Shown here in pieces: positions 1-8,790 of a DNA stretch of 43,810 nt; within the stretch, counting starts at the first letter, position 1, and every line of letters starts with the position of its first letter. Made by a program: the position numbers and the translations under genes. The notes under the pieces are model-generated. The model did not search any database, had not been told where the DNA came from, and saw only the letters and a program-made list of their open reading frames with translations. The stretch comes from JBFXJF01 sp050175155 (GTDB lineage Bacteria; Bacillota; Bacilli; Tepidibacillales; Tepidibacillaceae), in assembly GCA_050175155.1 (NCBI GenBank), contig JBFXJF010000020.1:1-43810 (forward strand), in the 5' to 3' direction.

Positions 1-2
1 GA

Positions 3-854
3 GAGTTAAGTCCTAATGGAATTCTTGGGGTTAATATTATGGTTGCAATGAATCACTATAAAGAAATGGTTTTAACTGCTGTCGAGGAGAAAATTAATGT
101 TATTATTTCTGGTGCTGGATTACCTAAAGATTTACCGGAATTAGTAAAAGGATCTAAGACAAAAATTGCGCCAATTGTATCCTCAGGAAAAGCAGCGCAT
201 TTAATAACAAAACTATGGGATAGAAAATTTAATTATTTACCAGATATGATAATCGTTGAAGGACCCGATGCAGGTGGACATTTAGGATTTTCACTCGAAC
301 AATTAGTTGCTAATCCAAGAATTGAATTAGGTCAAATTGTAAAAGATGTTATTGAGTCTATCAAAGAATTTGAGGATAAATATAAAAAGAAGATACCTGT
401 TATTGCAGCAGGTGGAATTTTTGATGGAAAAGATATTGCTAACTACCTAAAAATGGGGGCAGCAGGTGTTCAAATTGCTACTAGATTTATTGCAACTGAT
501 GAATGTGATGCTGATATTAACTTCAAAAACGCTATCATAAATTCAAAAAAAGAAGACATTCAATTCGTTTCAAGTCCTGTAGGAATGCCTGGTAGAGCAA
601 TTACTAATAAATTTATCAAGAAAGTTGAAGAAGGTAAAATACCTGTAAAAAGATGTTACGATTGCCTCATCACTTGTAATCCTAAAACTACTCCTTATTG
701 TATATCTAAGGCACTTATTGAAGCAGTGAATGGTAATGTAGATAACGGGTTGATTTTTACTGGTAGTAATGCGCATAGAATTAATGAAATAGTCTCAGTA
801 AAGCAACTTATGAACCAATTGGTTACAGAAACCGAATTAGCAATGTCAACCTAA
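3..854 (+). CDS. Nitronate monooxygenase / NPD-like FMN enzyme (5' end outside window)
   Basis: The reading frame is open from the first bases of the window, and the residues before the first Met (a segment ending ILGVNIMVAMNHY) already match the family, so the gene starts upstream and is cut by the window edge. It belongs to the 2-nitropropane dioxygenase / FabK-like TIM-barrel flavoproteins, which bind FMN and oxidise nitronates or act as enoyl reductases. Visible family marks are IISGAGLP, the EGPDAGGHLG stretch with the conserved His, the phosphate-binding IAAGGIFDGKD and GVQIATRF, and a Cys-bearing tail (CYDCLITCNP) followed by GSNAHRI, as in Firmicutes members. Substrate cannot be read from sequence. 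It ends just before a hairpin terminator and converges with mobA. Confidence 0.85.
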   Translation, partial: ELSPNGILGVNIMVAMNHYKEMVLTAVEEKINVIISGAGLPKDLPELVKGSKTKIAPIVSSGKAAHLITKLWDRKFNYLPDMIIVEGPDAGGHLGFSLEQLVANPRIELGQIVKDVIESIKEFEDKYKKKIPVIAAGGIFDGKDIANYLKMGAAGVQIATRFIATDECDADINFKNAIINSKKEDIQFVSSPVGMPGRAITNKFIKKVEEGKIPVKRCYDCLITCNPKTTPYCISKALIEAVNGNVDNGLIFTGSNAHRINEIVSVKQLMNQLVTETELAMST

Positions 855-870
855 CATCTATATATTATTT

Positions 871-910
871 AATCTGATCTCGGCACTAAGTCGAAATCAG
901 ATTTTTTATT
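871..910 (+). terminator. Rho-independent terminator after the nitronate monooxygenase gene
   Basis: The perfect 8-bp arms at 871-878 and 896-903 are followed by a T-rich stretch. It lies 17 bp after the stop codon. Confidence 0.75.
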
Positions 911-931
911 TAGATTAATTATTCATATATC

Positions 932-1519
932 TCACTCAGTTGAGCTTTTAATATTATTATAATCATATGGAGTATTAACGTTATAAAATACTTTTTCCAA
1001 ATTACTAATATGCTTAATCGACTCTTCATTTACATAATTCACTCGCACTAGCGGATAAAAATCAATAATTTTATAAATACCCCGCTTTAGATAATCTTCA
1101 ATATATGGTAAACATTTTTTTGAATAAACGGCATGAAGAGGTTCTAATCTCCCCCTTATTAATGGAACAGTAATATCAAATCCATAATTTTGTTCTAATA
1201 AAAATTCAATTAAACTTTTATCTAAAAATGGCATGTCACAAGCAACAACAAAAATCGAATTATTTTTTGAAACTGATAAACCTGCATGAATTCCACCTAG
1301 CGGGCCACTTTCAAGAAATATATCTGAAGTTTCTTGAACATTTTTAAAACCATATTTATTTTTACTGTTACTAATAATTATTACTTCATCAAAAATCTCA
1401 TTTAATATGCTAACAGTATTACTTATTAATGTTTGATTATTATCAATAGCCAATATTGATTTATCTTTCCCCATTCTAGAGCTTTTCCCACCTGCTAAAA
1501 TTATTCCAGTTATTTCCAT
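932..1519 (-). CDS. mobA: Molybdenum cofactor guanylyltransferase MobA
   Basis: MobA transfers GMP to molybdopterin to make the guanine dinucleotide form (MGD) used by enzymes of the DMSO reductase family. The 195-residue length is normal. The N-terminal nucleotide-binding signature LAGGKSSRMGKDKS lies at residues 9-22, GPLGGIHAGL follows in the middle, and the metal-binding VVACDMPFL motif is present. A purine-rich RBS (GGGGAGG) precedes the ATG. It is transcribed away from the reductase operon that begins about 380 bp further on, whose catalytic subunit needs bis-MGD, so a functional link is likely although the genes are divergent. Confidence 0.93.
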   Translation of the reverse strand: MEITGIILAGGKSSRMGKDKSILAIDNNQTLISNTVSILNEIFDEVIIISNSKNKYGFKNVQETSDIFLESGPLGGIHAGLSVSKNNSIFVVACDMPFLDKSLIEFLLEQNYGFDITVPLIRGRLEPLHAVYSKKCLPYIEDYLKRGIYKIIDFYPLVRVNYVNEESIKHISNLEKVFYNVNTPYDYNNIKSSTE

Positions 1520-1898
1520 CTTTACGCCTCCCCTATAAATTACAATAATTTAAAAAATTATAAACTTAATTTATATTACTATAATATTTTACTCTATGCC
1601 CATAGTGTTTATATGTTAATTTTATTTAACCAATATTATAAATTTAGATTAATCACAATATATTAAATTTCTCACAATCCGCCTCATTTTTTACTTCAAT
1701 ATTTAAATAAATATTACGCTTAATATAATGTAATTTATTTTCAAAAAATGTATATATCAACCAAAATAATGTATATGAATAAATAAATTTTGTACTTACT
1801 TCACATTTCATACATATATTTTTCATAATTTGTTCATTTTTTATAAAAAATAATATATAATGAATATTAAATAAAATAATTAAAAAGGTCTGATTAAA
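1520..1898. other. Intergenic region between mobA and the reductase operon
   Basis: This is a very AT-rich divergent promoter region of about 380 bp with no credible ORF. It holds two copies of AATGTATAT near 1747 and 1768, two TCACAAT direct repeats near 1653 and 1673, and a TATAAT at 1856-1861. No clean sigma-A promoter or palindromic operator could be assigned. Control of the operon by oxygen, redox state or sulfur probably acts here. Confidence 0.4.
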
Positions 1899-2999
1899 TT
1901 GGATAATGGCTTATTCTCTATGTTTAGCTTAGAAAATATTCAATTAAACACAAACGCCTGTAAAAATTACTTAAATAAAGATGTAGTTTGTCAGGCTTGT
2001 GTTGAATCATGTCCTACTAAAGCAATCAAATTAGTAGATAGATTGCCTACTATAAATCATTCTAAATGTACAAATTGTGGACTTTGTATTAGTAGTTGTG
2101 AAGTTCTAGCATTTGATAATATTCAAAAGCCTTATTCCGATATTCATAAACAAATAACTGATTATCCAAATTCTAATATAACATGTGATAACGCAAGTAA
2201 CCACTTAAAAGGAATTAAAGTACCCTGTTATCTTAATATTGACATATATATGCTTATGCATTTAAGCACTTACAGAGATACTGTTGATTTTTACCTTGGT
2301 GATTGTCCTTCTTGCCTTAGGTCCGATCTTGATACTGTAAAAGATCATATTCTAAATTTACAAAACCAATTAAATGAATTGTTAGTTCCACTGACAATTC
2401 AAGTATATAGTACTAAATTGGATGAGAGAAATAGCGAAGTCATAAACGGATTAACTAGAAGAGAGCTATTTCAAAAAATATCTTTAACAAGATTTAGAAA
2501 TTTTAAATTTACTGAGGAGGTGGATTTAGAAAAAAACAAAACTAATAAATCTTTATTTAGAGAAAAAAATTTATTTAAAAGAAGATTACTTAATAGATAC
2601 TTTAAAAAAAGAGAGATAAAACTTTTAGATGCAAAGCTAATAAAAAAACAATTTACTACTATTAGGATATCAGACTCTTGTAATGGCTGTAATATATGCG
2701 AAAAAGTTTGTCCTACTGGTGCAGTATCTTGGAAAGATTCTACTGGTTCAAGTTCTTTAGTTTTCAATTCTCATAGTTGTATTTCTTGTATGAAATGCAA
2801 TATTTGTCCTGAAAGCGCTATCACATTTGATTCTATTTCAATTTATGATTACTTAGATGCAAAAGAGCAAACTTTAACTACTTTTAATTTAGTTAAATGT
2901 AAAGACTGCGGCGAAATTTTTAGGACAAATAATAATGAAAATTTATGTTCACTATGTGAAAAGAAAATTAAACAAAAAAAAGTTAATTATTTTGGCTAA
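1899..2999 (+). CDS. Multi-cluster 4Fe-4S ferredoxin-like protein, first gene of reductase operon
   Basis: This is a cytoplasmic-looking 366-residue protein with 24 cysteines in sets of four. C21/31/34/38 and C57/60/63/67 form an N-terminal bacterial-ferredoxin-like pair. C96, C110, C136 and C139 lie in a middle segment containing VPCY and GDCPSC, which loosely resembles the Cys module of MvhD-type hydrogenase subunits. C261/264/267/271 and C294/297/300/303 form a second ferredoxin pair. C334/337/350/353 form a terminal zinc-ribbon-like CxxC pair. The start is TTG, preceded by AAAAAGG. There is no signal peptide. It heads the operon 23 bp before the rhodanese lipoprotein. Electron transfer or assembly for the reductase is plausible; the exact role is unknown. 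Confidence 0.8.
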   Translation: MDNGLFSMFSLENIQLNTNACKNYLNKDVVCQACVESCPTKAIKLVDRLPTINHSKCTNCGLCISSCEVLAFDNIQKPYSDIHKQITDYPNSNITCDNASNHLKGIKVPCYLNIDIYMLMHLSTYRDTVDFYLGDCPSCLRSDLDTVKDHILNLQNQLNELLVPLTIQVYSTKLDERNSEVINGLTRRELFQKISLTRFRNFKFTEEVDLEKNKTNKSLFREKNLFKRRLLNRYFKKREIKLLDAKLIKKQFTTIRISDSCNGCNICEKVCPTGAVSWKDSTGSSSLVFNSHSCISCMKCNICPESAITFDSISIYDYLDAKEQTLTTFNLVKCKDCGEIFRTNNNENLCSLCEKKIKQKKVNYFG

Positions 3000-3022
3000 A
3001 TTTATTTTGAGAGGTGATTGTA

Positions 3023-4078
3023 ATGAAGATTATGAAAAAACCGTTATTGACTCTCTTAATTTTTATTTTTATTATCATAAGCTCTGGTTGCGGTAATACA
3101 TCAACTGTTGAACCATTTCTTGATAATAATCAACTTGATACAAAAATTAAGATAATTAATAACCAATCTTCTCTATTGCAAAAGGAATCAGATCAATTCT
3201 TGAAAAACTCTTCATCAATAGGGATTTCTGCTGATGATGTTTACCAAAGAGTTATTATGGAAGAAAATTTAGATTATTTTGTTGTAGATGTAAGATCCGC
3301 AGCTGATTATGCTAAAGGTGCTATAAAAAGTTCAGTTAACATTCCTTATGAGTTTACTACTAACCCTAACTTGATTGGTGACCTTCCAAAAGATAAAACA
3401 ATCATAGTTGTATGTTATACGGGACATAAGGCAGGACAGACGGTAGCTCTTTGGAATATGCTAGGATACAATGCCGTAGCTATGATAAATGGGATGAGTG
3501 GATGGACTGCAAAAGAAAGTACTTTGCCTACAGATGAATATAACTATCCATTAGTAACAACATCTTCAGAAGTAGCAGCATACGAATCCCCTTCCTTTGA
3601 AGTAGAGGAAGTAGCTGACATTTATTCTTTAATAGTTGCAAAGTCGGATAAATATCTAGAATCTTTAAAAGGTGCAGTTGTTAATGCAAAAGATTTAAAA
3701 GCTGATATTGATACAAATGGAAATTATTTTATAGTTGATATAAGAAAACAAGACGATTACACCAAAGGACATATTGAAGGCGCCATAAACGTTCCTTATG
3801 AGAACATTGCTGAAGCAGATAATCTTGCAAAATTACCTAGTAACGAGCCTATCGTCTTAGTTGGATATGACGGAACAGATGCTAGCCAGGTTGCAAGAGT
3901 ATTAAATCAATTGGGCTACGACTCTTATGCACTCTTTTATGGAATAAGGGTATGGTCGTCTAATGAAGAATTAATTGGTACTGCACCAATATCTTCTGAA
4001 AAAATAAATAATCTACCGACAGTAGAATTAAAATATAACCTTGAAGGTGGATCTGCTGGATCTGCTGGTTGTAGTTAA
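3023..4078 (+). CDS. Two-domain rhodanese lipoprotein
   Basis: This is a secreted lipoprotein. The ATG at 3023 is chosen because GAGGTG sits 6 bp before it. Residues 1-22 are a signal peptide ending in the lipobox SSGC, with lipidated C23. Two rhodanese (sulfurtransferase) domains follow. Domain 1 (about 65-165) has the active-site loop CYTGHKAGQ with catalytic C131. Domain 2 (about 220-320) keeps the fold motifs DIRKQDDY and GHIEGAINVPYE, but its loop reads GYDGTDASQ, so Gly281 replaces the cysteine and the domain should be inactive. The tail is Gly/Ser rich with a penultimate Cys. Placed directly before the catalytic reductase gene, it probably binds or delivers sulfane sulfur outside the membrane, as inferred from Sud of Wolinella. 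Confidence 0.88.
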   Translation: MKIMKKPLLTLLIFIFIIISSGCGNTSTVEPFLDNNQLDTKIKIINNQSSLLQKESDQFLKNSSSIGISADDVYQRVIMEENLDYFVVDVRSAADYAKGAIKSSVNIPYEFTTNPNLIGDLPKDKTIIVVCYTGHKAGQTVALWNMLGYNAVAMINGMSGWTAKESTLPTDEYNYPLVTTSSEVAAYESPSFEVEEVADIYSLIVAKSDKYLESLKGAVVNAKDLKADIDTNGNYFIVDIRKQDDYTKGHIEGAINVPYENIAEADNLAKLPSNEPIVLVGYDGTDASQVARVLNQLGYDSYALFYGIRVWSSNEELIGTAPISSEKINNLPTVELKYNLEGGSAGSAGCS

Positions 4079-4099
4079 TACGTTGAAAGGAGAAATTAT

Positions 4100-6307
4100 A
4101 TGAAAACAATTAACCGTCGAACTTTTTTAAAGGGTTCAGCTGCTGCAGTCGTATTGAGTTCAATACCATTTTATTTTAGCCTTAACGATTATAAAAAAGC
4201 CGCAGAAGAAGAAACAATACAAAAAATCCCTACATTTTGTCAAGGATGTACAAGTTATTGTGGAATTATTGCTCACGTAAAAAACGATCGACTTTGGAAG
4301 GTTGAAGGTCATCCAATTCACCTAAAAGCACAAGGGCGTATATGTGCTAGAGGTCATGGAATGGCGAAGTACTTGTATTCACCAGATAGAATAAAAAGTC
4401 CAATGAAAAGAATTAGCGGCAATCAGTTTGAACCTATTTCATGGGAGCAAGCATTTCAAGAAATCGGTGAAAAATTAAAAGGGATTGTTAATAAATATTC
4501 TGGAAATTCAGTTGTATGGATGGAACATGGAACGCATAGAAAAGAATTTGTAGATCGACTATTTGACACTATTGGTTCACCAAATTTTTTCACTCAATAC
4601 TCTAGTTGTTTTAATGCTAAAACTAATGCATGGCAACAAATGGTAGGTGGAACTCTAAATGGTGATCATCAAAACGCGAAATACATTATATTCGAAGGCA
4701 GAAACTTTGCTGGCGGTATCATAGCTAATGGTATGAATAGAATTACAAAAGCAAAGGAAAATGGTACTAAAATAATTTCTATTGACCCTAGATTTACTGA
4801 ATTTTCGAGAATTGCTGATGAATGGGTACCAATTCGTCCAGGAACAGATTTAGCATTTAGATTAGCTATGGCTTATGTTCTAATTACAGAAAAACTGTAT
4901 AACAAATCATTCGTTGATAAGTATGTAGAGGGTTTTGATGAGTTTTGGATGTATAATAAAAATTGCACACCTGAATGGGCAGAAGAAATAACTGGTATAT
5001 CTGCTGATAAAATAAGAGAAATAGCAAGGGATTTCGCAAAATATGCTCCACAGTCATTTATTGAACCTGGATGGCATGGTCTGCATGCTCACTTCAAAAA
5101 TGGTACACAGACGGCTCAGATGGCAATTATTCTTAATGCATTGGTAGGAAACCTTTATCAAAGAGGTGGTTTAATGCCAAGTGCTAAATTAACTTTTGGT
5201 CACTTAGACCTACCAGAAATAATTGGACCAGAAAAAGGTGACCGTGTTGATGGTGCTGGAGTTGACGGAGAATTTAAAACTGTTGAACCAGGAAGAGGAA
5301 TTGCTCATATAGTTTCAAGTCTTGTGGAAGAGGGTAAAGTAAAAGCTGCATTTGTTTGCAACTATAATCCTTTAAGAACATCTCCTGATCCTAACCAACA
5401 AGTTAAATTAAAAGACGCCGAACTAGTAGTTTCTATAAATATTGACTGGAATGAAACATCTTATTATGCAGCTCATTATATTTTGCCAGAACACTTTTAT
5501 TTAGAAAGATATGAAGGACCTTTTACTGTATCAGGTCATCTAGCTCATGACCACCCTCAGGTGTCATTAAGACAGCCTGTAGTAAAACCTTTATACGATA
5601 CAAAAAATATTATTGAGATCTTAGACGGTATAGCAAAAGCGATGGGATATTCAGATTTGTATCCATATACAATAGAGGACCATATAAAAGCGGCTATTAA
5701 ACCACTTAATATTTCTTATGATCATCTAAAGGAAGCTGGAACAATTGAATTACCTGCAAATGTAACACCTGGTTTTCCTACAAAAAACGGAAAACCCAGC
5801 CTACCTACAAAAACAGGTAAAGTTCAATTCTCAGCAGAATTGTTTAAACTAAATGGAAAAATAGGTGTTCCAACTTGGATTCCACCTTTGGTATCTCCTG
5901 ATCCAAAGAAAAAAGATCAGTTTCGTCTAATTCATGGAAAACAGCCATGGCATTCACATGCAATGACAAACAATAATGAGTATCTAATGGCTGTATCTAA
6001 TCGCTACTACGGAACTTATATGTGGATGAATAAAGCTAGGGCTGATAAGCTAAATATTAAAAACGGTGACACTGTGATTGTGAAATCTGATATAGCTTCT
6101 AAAAAGACAAAAGTCCATGTTACTGAACTTTTGCATCCTGACTGTGTATGGATTCCTTCAACATATGGAGGATTTTCACCAAATAATAAAATAGCTTATG
6201 GCGTCGGCATTAACTTTAATGATTTCCTACCCGTTATGGTAGAGGAATACTCAGGAACAACAATGTCTGAAGAAATTATTGTTAGTATTGAAAAGGAGGT
6301 AATCTAA
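4100..6307 (+). CDS. psrA: Molybdopterin oxidoreductase catalytic subunit, polysulfide/thiosulfate reductase type (PsrA/PhsA)
   Basis: This is the catalytic subunit of a membrane complex that reduces sulfur compounds at the outer face. The Tat signal has the RRTFLKG motif at residues 6-12. A [4Fe-4S] site is formed by C47, C50, C54 and C82 (C-x2-C-x3-C-x27-C). C170 in QYSSCFNAK is at the position of the Mo-ligating cysteine of the PsrA/PhsA/ArrA group. The C-terminal molybdopterin dinucleotide-binding domain begins near residue 610 (LIHGKQPWHSH). Length 735 is typical of PsrA/PhsA and shorter than most ArrA proteins. AAAGGAG precedes the ATG. The partner genes follow in the order B, C, chaperone. 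Polysulfide, thiosulfate and tetrathionate cannot be separated by sequence alone; arsenate is less likely. Confidence 0.9.
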   Translation: MKTINRRTFLKGSAAAVVLSSIPFYFSLNDYKKAAEEETIQKIPTFCQGCTSYCGIIAHVKNDRLWKVEGHPIHLKAQGRICARGHGMAKYLYSPDRIKSPMKRISGNQFEPISWEQAFQEIGEKLKGIVNKYSGNSVVWMEHGTHRKEFVDRLFDTIGSPNFFTQYSSCFNAKTNAWQQMVGGTLNGDHQNAKYIIFEGRNFAGGIIANGMNRITKAKENGTKIISIDPRFTEFSRIADEWVPIRPGTDLAFRLAMAYVLITEKLYNKSFVDKYVEGFDEFWMYNKNCTPEWAEEITGISADKIREIARDFAKYAPQSFIEPGWHGLHAHFKNGTQTAQMAIILNALVGNLYQRGGLMPSAKLTFGHLDLPEIIGPEKGDRVDGAGVDGEFKTVEPGRGIAHIVSSLVEEGKVKAAFVCNYNPLRTSPDPNQQVKLKDAELVVSINIDWNETSYYAAHYILPEHFYLERYEGPFTVSGHLAHDHPQVSLRQPVVKPLYDTKNIIEILDGIAKAMGYSDLYPYTIEDHIKAAIKPLNISYDHLKEAGTIELPANVTPGFPTKNGKPSLPTKTGKVQFSAELFKLNGKIGVPTWIPPLVSPDPKKKDQFRLIHGKQPWHSHAMTNNNEYLMAVSNRYYGTYMWMNKARADKLNIKNGDTVIVKSDIASKKTKVHVTELLHPDCVWIPSTYGGFSPNNKIAYGVGINFNDFLPVMVEEYSGTTMSEEIIVSIEKEVI

Positions 6308-6308
6308 C

Positions 6309-6848
6309 TTGGCTAGATATGGATTATTAATAGATGCTTCAAAATGTACTGGTTGTAACTCTTGTGTTGTTGCTTGTCAAGCAAAAAACGGTTTACCTCC
6401 TGAAATGACTTTTAATCGTTTAGAATCTTTGGAAAGAGGAACTTATCCAAATGTAGGAATTGAAATACTTCCTGTACAATGTATGCATTGTGATAATGCT
6501 CCTTGTATTAGCGTTTGCCCAACCCAAGCTTCGTATAAAAGAGAAGATGGTATAGTTGCTATAGACTATGATAAATGTATAGGTTGTAAATACTGCATGA
6601 CAGCTTGTCCATATGATGCTCGTAAACTAAATGAAGATAGAGTACCAGTTAAATGCACATGGTGTCCAGAATATTTAGAACAAGGACTTCAACCTCCATG
6701 CTCAGCAACATGCATGAACGAAGTAAGGGTGTTTGGAGACTTAGAAGATCCAAATAGTAGACTTAATCAGCTGTTAGCAAAACATGAAACATATCAAATC
6801 CTTCCTGAAATGGGAACTAGACCACGTATCTTTTACGTGAAGAAGTGA
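6309..6848 (+). CDS. psrB: Four-cluster ferredoxin subunit of the reductase (PsrB/PhsB/NrfC type)
   Basis: This is the electron-transfer subunit between the quinol-oxidising membrane subunit and the catalytic subunit. Sixteen cysteines form four [4Fe-4S] sites: C13/16/19/23, C58/61/66/70, C90/93/96/100 and C116/119/131/135, the standard NrfC/PsrB arrangement in a 179-residue protein. The start is TTG at 6309, chosen because AAAAGGAGGT lies just upstream across the psrA stop; only one base separates the two genes. There is no signal peptide, so it would be exported in complex with the Tat-targeted PsrA. Its TGA stop overlaps the beginning of the psrC reading frame. Confidence 0.92.
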   Translation: MARYGLLIDASKCTGCNSCVVACQAKNGLPPEMTFNRLESLERGTYPNVGIEILPVQCMHCDNAPCISVCPTQASYKREDGIVAIDYDKCIGCKYCMTACPYDARKLNEDRVPVKCTWCPEYLEQGLQPPCSATCMNEVRVFGDLEDPNSRLNQLLAKHETYQILPEMGTRPRIFYVKK

Positions 6849-6862
6849 GAGAGGTGAAAACT

Positions 6863-8077
6863 TTGTTATATAATCGAAAATTCTGGTTAATTATAGCATC
6901 TATTATGTTTGCAATAGGATTAGCTGGTGGTATAAACATCTTAATACATGGTGAACACGCTATGGGTACAAGTGATAAAGTTCCGTGGGGAGGTTTAATA
7001 GCCTTTTATATCTTTTTTGTTGGTGCTAGTGCTGGACTTTCACTTGTTTCATCATTAGGACACGTATTTAATATTCATAGATATGAAGTTATAGGTAAGC
7101 GTTCACTCCTAGCAGGTATAGCGTTACTTCTAATGGGTTTTTTCATAATGGCATTTGATTTAGGTAAACCGCTTAATATGTTTTATCTATTGTTATCACC
7201 TAATATTTCTTCAGGTATTTTTTGGATGGGAGCAATATATGGATTACTTCTACTTTTATTAATTGTAGAATTTTACTTTATAGTTATTAAAAAGAATTGT
7301 AAGTACTCACTCATAATTGGTACAGCAGTTATTATTGTCGACGTTGCTGCTCATAGTAACCTTGGTTCTGTATTCGGGACTATTGTAAGCAGACCATTTT
7401 GGAATGGACCTTACATTCCAATTTACTTAATATTCTTGGCAATTTTACTAGGTCTTGGTGTTTTATCAGTTATGTTTTATATTATTGATAAATTAAATAC
7501 TTCAAAAGATAAATTCACCTATAATAATGAACATATTGTTACTACGTTAGGAAAACTTATGGCATTATTTCTTGTCATAACAGTCTTTTTTGCAGGCTGG
7601 AACGTATATACTAATTTATACGGACAAGCGTTAGGACAATATGAATCAATTATGTCACTATTATGGGGTCCTTTAAGCTTTAATTTTTGGTTCTTTGAAG
7701 TTATTGTTATGTTGGGATTGCCTTTTGTACTATTGTTCTGGGGTAAATTTCAGCCTAAATGGGTATTTATTGCTGGTATATTAACGATTATCGGTAACAT
7801 ATTTGCAAGGGTAGATATTGTTCTAGCTGGGCAAATTGTTCCTCATGAATTTATATTTGGATCAAAAACAGGTTACATTGATCCTTATGTATTAACAACA
7901 GGTTATGTTAAAGCTTCTGTATCTATCTCCGAGTGGGCTGTTTTCATTGGTGCCTTAGGAGGAAGTATTCTCATCTATCTAATAGGAGAAAAGTTATTCC
8001 ATTTAGATATGGAAGGTGAAGCACCAGCGGATAAAATAACTCATGAAAAAATATTAAAACTATTAAAATTAAATTAA
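6863..8077 (+). CDS. psrC: NrfD/PsrC-type membrane subunit, quinol-oxidising anchor
   Basis: This is the integral membrane subunit of the polysulfide reductase/NrfD family, which anchors PsrAB and takes electrons from menaquinol. The protein has about ten hydrophobic segments, starting with WLIIASIMFAIGLAGG, and the family GGLIAFYIFFVGASAG helix. Conserved polar positions such as FDLGKP and DVAAHSNLGS lie within or near the helices. Start: the frame is open from a GTG at 6845, but AGAGAGGTG sits 6-7 bp before the in-frame TTG at 6863, which is preferred (404 aa). The gene follows psrB immediately. Confidence 0.9.
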   Translation: MLYNRKFWLIIASIMFAIGLAGGINILIHGEHAMGTSDKVPWGGLIAFYIFFVGASAGLSLVSSLGHVFNIHRYEVIGKRSLLAGIALLLMGFFIMAFDLGKPLNMFYLLLSPNISSGIFWMGAIYGLLLLLLIVEFYFIVIKKNCKYSLIIGTAVIIVDVAAHSNLGSVFGTIVSRPFWNGPYIPIYLIFLAILLGLGVLSVMFYIIDKLNTSKDKFTYNNEHIVTTLGKLMALFLVITVFFAGWNVYTNLYGQALGQYESIMSLLWGPLSFNFWFFEVIVMLGLPFVLLFWGKFQPKWVFIAGILTIIGNIFARVDIVLAGQIVPHEFIFGSKTGYIDPYVLTTGYVKASVSISEWAVFIGALGGSILIYLIGEKLFHLDMEGEAPADKITHEKILKLLKLN

Positions 8078-8124
8078 TATTGTTCTATTAACAACTAGCT
8101 ATAAAAGAGTTAGGAGAGATTTAT

Positions 8125-8754
8125 GTGCAGAAGATTACAGAAAATAAAATCGAAGCCAAAGAAGAAATTTACTTAATATTAGCTGAATTTTTTAAAAATC
8201 CTACAGAAGATTTTTATTTGGAAATTTCTAATGGTACTATTGATGAAAGATTGAAGACATTATATTCTATTGCTGATTATAATTATCCCGATACTATTTC
8301 TTTTATAGACCAATTTCCAAATTATTCAAGCTACGTTAACAGTTATACACTTTCTTTCTTAGTAGGTGCAAAATCTTGTACTCCAGTTGAATCAATTTAT
8401 AAGGTTTGGACATCTGACCCTAGTAATGAAATGTATAATACTAAAGGAAGCATTTTCGGAGATCCGGCTCTGCACATAAGATATCTTTTTGAACAATATA
8501 AATTAGAGTTACCAAATGAATATGCTAACATCCCTGACCATATAACGTTACTATTAGAATTTTTAGCTTTTTTAATAAAAAATAGAACATCAACAGAAGT
8601 TAAACAATTTATTAGTGATCATTTTGATTGGCTTGAAGATTTTAAAAAAGAATTATCCAAAACTGAGTTTAGTTCTTTATATCTAGATATTACCGACTTA
8701 ATAATAAACACTACACAAAATGAATTGTTATATTTAGTAAGTAATAAAGAGTAG
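8125..8754 (+). CDS. TorD/DmsD-family molybdoenzyme chaperone
   Basis: This is a cytoplasmic all-helical chaperone of the TorD family, which binds the Tat signal of a molybdoenzyme and holds it until the Mo cofactor is inserted. The 209-residue protein shows family marks: FLVGAKSCTPVESIYK, a central FGDPALHIRYLFEQ, and the LPDH-like IPDHITLLLEFLAFL. The start is GTG at 8125 with GGAGAG upstream; the overlapping ATG at 8123 opens only a short other-frame peptide. It lies 47 bp after psrC within the operon, so its client is presumably the PsrA-like subunit. Confidence 0.87.
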   Translation: MQKITENKIEAKEEIYLILAEFFKNPTEDFYLEISNGTIDERLKTLYSIADYNYPDTISFIDQFPNYSSYVNSYTLSFLVGAKSCTPVESIYKVWTSDPSNEMYNTKGSIFGDPALHIRYLFEQYKLELPNEYANIPDHITLLLEFLAFLIKNRTSTEVKQFISDHFDWLEDFKKELSKTEFSSLYLDITDLIINTTQNELLYLVSNKE

Positions 8755-8790
8755 ACGGTTTATATACTTGTGAAAAAAGGAGTGAAAATT

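Noticed and set aside
1789..1807. Rex-like site TTGTACTTACTTCACA upstream of the reductase operon
   Set aside because: Only one half matches TTGTGA-N6-TCACAA well, so it is not supported.
4100..6307. Respiratory arsenate reductase ArrA
   Set aside because: The protein is shorter than typical ArrA and is followed by PsrB/PsrC-like subunits and flanked by rhodaneses; sulfur compounds are more likely, but arsenate is not fully excluded.
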